A stretch of DNA of 9,959 nucleotides, from assembly GCA_017405545.1 (NCBI GenBank), contig JAFRAF010000128.1, positions 1-9,959 of the forward strand. Direction: 5' to 3'. The notes beneath the pieces were generated by a model. That model saw only the letters and a program-made list of their open reading frames with translations, was not told where the DNA came from and made no database searches. Numbering within the stretch: the stretch's first letter is position 1; every line of letters begins with the position of its first letter. Of this stretch, positions 5,139-9,959 are shown one piece after another. A program made the position numbers and the translations under genes. The DNA comes from Oscillospiraceae bacterium. GTDB lineage: Bacteria > Bacillota > Clostridia > Oscillospirales > Oscillospiraceae.

Positions 5139-7154
5139 GATCAAGAGGATATCCAAATCCACATTCCCGTCAATTCCGTTTACCTTACCGCTGGAGGTAT
5201 ACTGCAGCATGGCAAAATCATAGTAGAATGAGGGCACGGAGTGGTAATCCGCGTACCAGAAGTCATATTCCGCAATCCTGTTCAGGTCGTAGTAGTTGTA
5301 AGCAAGGTCCTTGTTGAAATATACCATAGGCACATATCCCGCCTTTTCAACTGTCCGGCAGAAGGCTCTGGCACAGGTGCTGACTATGGCCTTGTTCAGG
5401 CCATACACTCTCGCTGCGCTGCCGCCCTCCTTTTCCCAGTCGAAGACCACCGGCATGTCGATATCGTAGCCCTTTATCCGGCTGAGGACATACTCGGCCT
5501 CCTCCACCGCCTCATCGTAATTGATGGCCTGGGAGTAGAAATATACACCCACCTTCAAACCGGCTTCCTTTGCACCCTTGATATTCGCCTCGAAATACTT
5601 ATCCGCTGAAATGTTCCCGTAAGAATAGCCCCTGTATCCCAGGCGTATCATGGCAAAGCTTATGCCGTCGGCCGCAACGGCGTTCCAGTTTATATCGGTG
5701 TTCCACGAGGACACATCCACGCCCGCCATTGTTTTTACGGAATCGGAGGAATAGGTCATCCTTCCGTTTTCAAGGCTGAAGCGACTGCTGTCGTATGAGA
5801 ATTTGGGGACATCCTCGCACAGGTAGCCCTTGTATATCCCGTCCGTTATCAGAGGGCGGCCCTCATTCGGGTTTATGTCTGTGCCGCATATGCGCCATAT
5901 AACAGCGCTGATCTCCGAGCGCTTTATATTGTCATCGGGCTTGTACAGCAGAGTATCCCCGGAATAGCTGCCCTGGAGTATTCCCTTTTTATTCATGGCC
6001 ACCAGATATCCGTCGCCGCAATCGGCGAAGGGAGAGCCGTCGCCGGAGGGTCTGAGCTTCAGCGCCTTGGCGGCGACGCGGGCAATCAGTATCCTGCTCA
6101 TGGGCGCGTCGAGGTCTGTGATCTCCCCGGGCTCGGCAAAGCCCATATTCACGGCGAAATCAAGGTATCCGCTGGCCCAATAGCCATTCACCGCCGCCTT
6201 TTCTCCATATCCGGCCGCTATGATTATCAGCTTAAGCGCCTCGCCGCAGGTGACGGGGTTTGCCGGCTTGAAGCTGCCGTCGGGATAACCCTTGACCACA
6301 CCCTGATCACTCAGTTCGCTTACATATGAATAAAACCAGTCGGAGCTGAGTACATCGCTGTATACGACCTCGCCCTTGCCCCAGGAGGCCTTTACGGAGC
6401 GGTTCGCGTCCACAATGGTATCCTCTGTTATACGGCTTCCGTCGGAGCTGATCCAGCCTTGGAACTGATAACCGCTCTTTTCGCTGTTGGGCAGGGTCCC
6501 GTAGGGCTTGTTCACCTCATAGAACACTATGTCATGTTCAAGGCTTCCGCCGTTGGCGTTGAGTATTAGATACCTGTACTGGGGTGAGGCATCCCCCTTG
6601 TAGTCGCCGTACACAAAGAGTCTGGCCTCCGTAATGCGCCGCTCTGCCAGACCGGCCGCCGCGACGGAGCCCCTGTGGCACCATGTGCCTATGGCGTTTA
6701 CTATTTCCTGATTTGAGTACTTGCTCAGACCGTTGACCATATAATCGTATATCCTGCAGCCTGAGTACATCCACTGGGTGCCGAGAGCCCAGGTAAAGCA
6801 CATGAGGGCGTCAAACTGGCTCTGGCTCAGGGATACATTCTTGTTGCCCATAAATGTATTGAGCTTAGTTTCATATGCGGGGAGCGCGGCTCTGAGCAGC
6901 TTGTCCGCCTCAGCCTCGGAAATACCGTTGGGGTAATTTCCCGAGCTGCACTCAGTACCGTAGCCTATGTATGTCTTGCCGGAGGAGCTGTACTCCTTTG
7001 CGCTGAAGCCCTGCAGTCTCTCGAGGAACTTTACGCCCTCGTCGCTGGTTTTCATGTCGGTCGGCACGGCCATGACACACGGCATTCCCAGACCGGTCAG
7101 TATCACTATCGCAAGCAGGACGCATAAAAGATTTTTTAATCTCACTCTTCCCAT
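5133..7154 (-). CDS. Secreted S-layer-homology protein with GH24-like and GH25 lysozyme domains
   Basis: This 673-aa wall-associated protein starts with a signal peptide (basic MGRVRLK, a hydrophobic stretch, probable cleavage after VMA at 29). Domains in order: GH24 lysozyme-like (about 35-187), one Listeria/Bacteroides B-repeat (about 195-258, ending SVKASW), three SLH repeats (about 266-313, 323-366, 374-422; the first has DQGVVKGYPDGSFKP) and GH25 muramidase (about 477-673). GH25 looks intact: GVDVSSWN (D480) and FDWE (D572, E574) carry the expected acidic residues. GH24 looks degenerate: Q48, S57 and Y62 stand where Glu, Asp and Thr are expected. SLH repeats normally bind secondary wall polymers, so the protein is probably held on the wall and cuts the MurNAc-GlcNAc bond there, for remodelling or autolysis; this is inferred. 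ATG 7154 follows GAGGTGA (7162-7168) at 7 nt. No clear promoter was seen; a weak TTGCTT/TATAGG pair (7221-7226, 7199-7204, 16-bp spacer) is possible. Confidence 0.92.
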   Translation of the reverse strand: MGRVRLKNLLCVLLAIVILTGLGMPCVMAVPTDMKTSDEGVKFLERLQGFSAKEYSSSGKTYIGYGTECSSGNYPNGISEAEADKLLRAALPAYETKLNTFMGNKNVSLSQSQFDALMCFTWALGTQWMYSGCRIYDYMVNGLSKYSNQEIVNAIGTWCHRGSVAAAGLAERRITEARLFVYGDYKGDASPQYRYLILNANGGSLEHDIVFYEVNKPYGTLPNSEKSGYQFQGWISSDGSRITEDTIVDANRSVKASWGKGEVVYSDVLSSDWFYSYVSELSDQGVVKGYPDGSFKPANPVTCGEALKLIIIAAGYGEKAAVNGYWASGYLDFAVNMGFAEPGEITDLDAPMSRILIARVAAKALKLRPSGDGSPFADCGDGYLVAMNKKGILQGSYSGDTLLYKPDDNIKRSEISAVIWRICGTDINPNEGRPLITDGIYKGYLCEDVPKFSYDSSRFSLENGRMTYSSDSVKTMAGVDVSSWNTDINWNAVAADGISFAMIRLGYRGYSYGNISADKYFEANIKGAKEAGLKVGVYFYSQAINYDEAVEEAEYVLSRIKGYDIDMPVVFDWEKEGGSAARVYGLNKAIVSTCARAFCRTVEKAGYVPMVYFNKDLAYNYYDLNRIAEYDFWYADYHSVPSFYYDFAMLQYTSSGKVNGIDGNVDLDILLIK

Positions 7155-7203
7155 AACGCTTTCACCTCATCCCCTGTCTATGATGATATGTTATAAATCC
7201 TAT

Positions 7204-7284
7204 ATTCCCGGTTTTTTAATAAGCAATCTTCAATTACCTGTTTGATAACGCTGTTTTTAAGAATACCCTATTATTCCCTGTTTG
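7204..7284. repeat. Three near-identical 11-bp direct repeats upstream of the lysozyme gene
   Basis: ATTCCCGGTTT (7204-7214), ATTACCTGTTT (7233-7243) and ATTCCCTGTTT (7273-7283) differ from the last by one base each. The second and third share a following G. Their starts are 29 and 40 bp apart. They lie 50-130 bp upstream of the lysozyme start codon and could be regulator-binding sites; chance is not excluded in AT-rich DNA. Confidence 0.4.
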
Positions 7285-7344
7285 TCCATACATTCATGGG
7301 TTTAAATCCCTAAATTATTTCAATTATTTGCAAAATAGTAACAA

Positions 7345-7405
7345 TTTATCCCTTTCCCGCTGCAACTCCGTATTTAAGAGGGATAGAGTCTTCTCTGATA
7401 TGCAG
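7345..7405 (+). promoter_or_regulatory. Possible structured leader of the trkA-trkH operon
   Basis: TTTATCCCTTT (7345-7355) can pair with AGAGGGATAGA (7377-7387) to form an 11-bp stem with two G·U pairs and a 21-nt loop. CTGCA in that loop (7360-7364) is complementary to TGCAG at 7401-7405, so a pseudoknot is possible. It lies about 120-180 nt before the trkA start. I could not match it to the c-di-AMP (ydaO) riboswitch consensus as I remember it, and the fold is a hand prediction. Confidence 0.3.
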
Positions 7406-7528
7406 ACGTTAAAACTAACGATTATTCCATATTGCGGTTCTTTTCTATTCACTATGCCGGTAGAATTTCAGCTGCATATATGATAGAATTAAAAATAAAA
7501 AGTGAGACTGTCTGTCAGAGGTATCGCT

Positions 7529-8884
7529 ATGAGAATCATCGTCGTGGGCGCCGGAAAGGTCGGCTACAGCATAATTGAACAGCTCGCAAATGAGGGGCAC
7601 GATATCACCGCCATTGACCGCAAAGAGGAGAGAATCGACTACCTGGCAAACAGCCAGGATGTGATCGTTATGGCCGGAAATGGCGCGAATGTGGATCTGC
7701 TGCGCCAGGCCGGAGCCGGAAGCGCCGATCTCGTGATTGCCGCCACCGGCTACGACGAGGTGAACATGGTCTGCTGTCTTGCGGCAAAGCACCTCGGGAC
7801 AAAGCACACTGTGGCCAGGCTGAAGAACCCCGATTACATCAAGCAAAACGATTTTCTGTTAAGGGCGCTGGGTATATCCATATCCTTCAGCGCGGATTAC
7901 GAGGCCGCCGAGGATATCTCCAGAATACTGCGCTTCCCCACCGCTGACAGCGTTGACACCTTTGCCTGCGGCCTTGCGGAGCTGGTGGAATACCATGTGC
8001 CCGCGGGAAGCAGGCTGGACGGTATAACCCTGAATCAGATGGACAACAGCTTCAAATCCAAGATACTCGTCTGTGCCATAGAGCGGGGCGGCAAGGTAAT
8101 AGTACCCAACGGAAACTCAATTGTCGCCGCCGGGGACAAGCTAAGCATTTCCGGCGGACGCAGCGAGCTCCGGGACTTCTTCATAGAGGCCGGCGCATAT
8201 AAAAAATCCGTCAAAAACGTCATGATACTGGGCGGCAGCCGGATAGCGGTCCATCTGGCCCTGCAGCTGGTCGACGCCGGTATCCGCGTCAGCATAATCG
8301 AGGAAAACCCAAAGCGCTGCGATGAACTCGCTGAGCTGCTGCCGAGGGTCAATATCATATGCGGTGACGGGACCCGCCGCGAGGTCCTTATGGAGGAGCG
8401 GGTCGGCGACGCTGACGCCTTCGTCGCCCTTACCGGATATGACGAGGACAATATAATACTGTCCATGTACGCACAGTCTGCAGGCGTGAGAAAGGTCATT
8501 ACAAAGGTGAATGAGGACCATTTGATAGAGATGCTCGAGCGCACCGACCTGGACTGCTTCATCTGTCCCCGGCTCACAGCCGCCCAGCGCATAGTGCAGT
8601 ATGTCAGAGCTCTTGAAAACGCGGCGGGCAGCTCAGTGGAGACGCTGTACCGTATCGTGGGCAACAGGGTCGAGGCCCTGGAGTTCATAGTCAGCGGACA
8701 ATCCAAAATATGCGGGCGTCCCATAAAGGAATTAAAGCTCAAGCCCGATTACCTCTTCGCCGCGGTCATACACGGCAGGCAGTGCATAATCCCCGACGGC
8801 AGCACCGTTATTCACAGTGGAGACCGGGCGGTGATCGTCACAACCAGGCACGGCCTGACAGACATCGACGCAATACTGGAGTAG
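7529..8884 (+). CDS. trkA: Trk potassium uptake regulator TrkA
   Basis: This 451-aa protein has the full-length TrkA layout, about as long as E. coli TrkA: RCK-N (1-120), RCK-C (about 140-225), a second RCK-N (about 229-350) and a second RCK-C (about 370-451). The first Rossmann motif is GAGKVG (7-12) in MRIIVVGAGKVGYS, with AID (D30) ending strand 2, typical for NAD(H). The second, MILGGSRIA (232-240), is looser but is followed by a strand ending in EE (258-259). TrkA sits as a cytosolic ring under TrkH and gates K+ uptake in response to bound nucleotides; in Gram-positive relatives RCK-C domains can bind c-di-AMP. ATG 7529 is chosen because AGAGGT (7517-7522) lies 6 nt upstream and MRIIVVGAG is the typical TrkA start. 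An in-frame GTG at 7502 has no ribosome binding site. trkH begins 4 nt after the stop. Confidence 0.95.
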   Translation: MRIIVVGAGKVGYSIIEQLANEGHDITAIDRKEERIDYLANSQDVIVMAGNGANVDLLRQAGAGSADLVIAATGYDEVNMVCCLAAKHLGTKHTVARLKNPDYIKQNDFLLRALGISISFSADYEAAEDISRILRFPTADSVDTFACGLAELVEYHVPAGSRLDGITLNQMDNSFKSKILVCAIERGGKVIVPNGNSIVAAGDKLSISGGRSELRDFFIEAGAYKKSVKNVMILGGSRIAVHLALQLVDAGIRVSIIEENPKRCDELAELLPRVNIICGDGTRREVLMEERVGDADAFVALTGYDEDNIILSMYAQSAGVRKVITKVNEDHLIEMLERTDLDCFICPRLTAAQRIVQYVRALENAAGSSVETLYRIVGNRVEALEFIVSGQSKICGRPIKELKLKPDYLFAAVIHGRQCIIPDGSTVIHSGDRAVIVTTRHGLTDIDAILE

Positions 8885-8888
8885 ACAT

Positions 8889-9959
8889 ATGAACAGCCGT
8901 ATTGTCGCTAAAAATGTGGGGAGAGTCATTTTTGTAGAGGCACTGCTGATGGTCATACCTCTGCTGAGCTGCTTTTATTACAGCGAGCCGGTTCTGCCCT
9001 TCCTCATCCCCATAATACTGTGCGCCCTTATAGGTGGAGCTCTTATGCGCGTCAGCGCCGACGCCGACAACATGTTCGAGCGGGAGGGCTTTGTAACTGT
9101 CACCCTATCGTGGGTCTGCGTGTCCGTGCTGGGGTGCATCCCCTTTGTCATCAACGGAGAGATACCCAATGCTGTTGACGCCCTTTTTGAGACGGTGTCC
9201 GGCTTCACCACAACGGGCGCCAGCATCCTGACGGATATCGAGGCCATGTCCAGATCCTGCATGTTCTGGCGCATGTTCACCCACTGGATAGGCGGCATGG
9301 GCGTACTTGTGTTTATGATGGCCATACTCCCCATGTCCGGAGAGCGCTCCATGCACATAATGCGTGCAGAGCTGACCGGCCCCAGCGTGGACAAGCTGGT
9401 ACCCCGGGTGCGGAAAACGGCCAGACTTCTGTACGTCATTTACATAGGCATGACCCTTGTTGAGACACTTCTCCTCCTGCTGGGGGGCATGGGCATATAT
9501 GAATCGCTGCTTCACTCCTTCGCGACAGCCGGTACCGGCGGATTCTCCACCAGAGCGCTGAGCATTGCCTCGTTCAACAGCGCTTATATCGATATAGTTA
9601 TCTCTCTGTTCATGATACTGTTCGGGATAAACTTCAACCTGTATTTTCTCATACTCGTGGGGAAAACAAAGAGCGCCTTTAAAAACGAGGAGCTCTGGTG
9701 CTATCTGGGAATAATTGCGCTGTCCACCATATGCGTCGCCCTGAACATCCAGTCAAAGATGTCCGGCACCGGAGAGGCTTTCAGATACGCGTTTTTCCAG
9801 GTCAGTTCAATAATAACCACAACAGGCTTCGCCACAGCGGACTTCAATCTGTGGCCGGCCTTTTCATGCTGGATACTTGTGATGCTCATGTTTATCGGAG
9901 GCTGTGCCGGCTCCACCGGCGGAGGCATAATAGTATCAAGGATAATCATCCTCGCCAAA
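8889..9959 (+). CDS. trkH: Trk potassium transporter subunit TrkH (3' end outside window)
   Basis: The frame is open from ATG 8889 to the window end, 357 codons; the family is usually about 480 residues, so roughly the last quarter is missing. The protein is polytopic: hydrophobic helices at about 13-31, 37-55 and 67-89 are followed by pore modules. All four selectivity-filter regions of the K+-channel-like superfamily are visible: SGFTTTGAS (104-112), ATAGTGGFST (212-221), SSIITTTGFATADF (306-319) and IGGCAGSTGGG (336-346). It forms the inner-membrane K+ translocation subunit, gated by TrkA encoded just upstream. GGAG (8878-8881) lies 7 nt before the start and overlaps the trkA stop region, so the two genes are probably translationally coupled. 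Confidence 0.95.
   Translation, partial: MNSRIVAKNVGRVIFVEALLMVIPLLSCFYYSEPVLPFLIPIILCALIGGALMRVSADADNMFEREGFVTVTLSWVCVSVLGCIPFVINGEIPNAVDALFETVSGFTTTGASILTDIEAMSRSCMFWRMFTHWIGGMGVLVFMMAILPMSGERSMHIMRAELTGPSVDKLVPRVRKTARLLYVIYIGMTLVETLLLLLGGMGIYESLLHSFATAGTGGFSTRALSIASFNSAYIDIVISLFMILFGINFNLYFLILVGKTKSAFKNEELWCYLGIIALSTICVALNIQSKMSGTGEAFRYAFFQVSSIITTTGFATADFNLWPAFSCWILVMLMFIGGCAGSTGGGIIVSRIIILAK

Larger units (their letters stand above)
7155..7528. other. AT-rich divergent intergenic region between lysozyme gene and trkA
   Basis: About 375 bp of clearly AT-richer sequence separates the two divergent genes. It must hold both promoters, but I found no pair of boxes as good as those elsewhere in the window. 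It does hold three short direct repeats (7204-7284) and a possible RNA structure (7345-7405). A CGTTA-AAAC-TAACG mini-hairpin lies at 7407-7420, and TAGAATT occurs at 7461-7467 and 7484-7490. No convincing small gene, tRNA or attachment site was seen. Confidence 0.6.

Noticed and set aside
7298..7310. GGGTTTAAATCCC as a palindromic operator
   Set aside because: It is not a true palindrome: the fourth base pair and the centre mismatch, leaving only GGG/CCC and short AT arms.
7400..7483. 27-aa ORF (MQTLKLTIIPYC...) in the trkA leader as a leader peptide
   Set aside because: The nearest purine-rich run (AGAGGG) is 17 nt or more upstream, too far for a ribosome binding site, and the peptide shows no regulatory codon run.
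7502..7528. GTG at 7502 as the start of trkA
   Set aside because: No ribosome binding site precedes it, and the added nine residues are not part of the TrkA family start. ATG 7529 follows AGAGGT.
8978..9958. Several - strand ORFs opposite the trkH region
   Set aside because: The + strand is continuously open and encodes all four TrkH filter motifs; the opposite-strand frames are shadows without domain signal.
1..9959. Defence system, prophage or mobile element
   Set aside because: No integrase, transposase, nuclease, toxin-antitoxin pair, CRISPR repeat or phage structural gene is visible. The lysozyme protein has SLH repeats and no holin or tail neighbours, so it is not read as a phage endolysin.

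Overview
The window looks like chromosomal DNA from an anaerobic Gram-positive bacterium of the class Clostridia, possibly an Oscillospiraceae-type gut or rumen lineage (inference). The reasons are strong AGGAGG-type ribosome binding sites, frequent ATA isoleucine codons in moderately GC-rich genes, short AT-rich intergenic regions, compact rho-independent terminators, and a secreted protein with S-layer homology (SLH) repeats plus a Listeria/Bacteroides-type B-repeat. I see no phage module, insertion sequence, CRISPR array, tRNA or rRNA.

Layout. (1) Positions 3-1451, + strand: the 3' part of a gene for a membrane-anchored NodB-like polysaccharide deacetylase; its true start lies before the window. 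A terminator and a 12-bp inverted repeat follow. (2) 1624-2406, +: a uridine phosphorylase-family enzyme with its own promoter and terminator. (3) 2516-4087, -: a GlcD/D-lactate-dehydrogenase-type FAD oxidase. It is divergent from (4) 4209-5066, +: a metal-dependent hydrolase-like protein that I assign tentatively to the DUF6282 group. Two good sigma-A-type promoters with -35 boxes only 3 bp apart lie between them, so the two genes are probably co-regulated. (5) 5133-7154, -: a secreted 673-aa cell-wall protein with a GH24 lysozyme-like domain, a B-repeat, three SLH repeats and a GH25 lysozyme domain. (6) 7155-7528: an AT-rich intergenic region with three near-identical short direct repeats and a possible structured leader. 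(7) 7529-8884 and 8889-9959+, +: trkA and trkH, a potassium uptake operon; trkH runs off the window end.

How the genes work together. trkA and trkH form one operon: TrkA is the cytosolic nucleotide-binding regulator of the TrkH channel. The FAD oxidase and the hydrolase-like protein may serve one unidentified catabolic route. The deacetylase-like protein and the SLH/GH25 protein both act on the cell envelope but are not adjacent. Most of the window is ordinary housekeeping and envelope content. The items most worth a second look are the lysozyme-like domain with all three expected catalytic positions substituted, the tightly packed divergent promoter pair, and the candidate structured leader before trkA.
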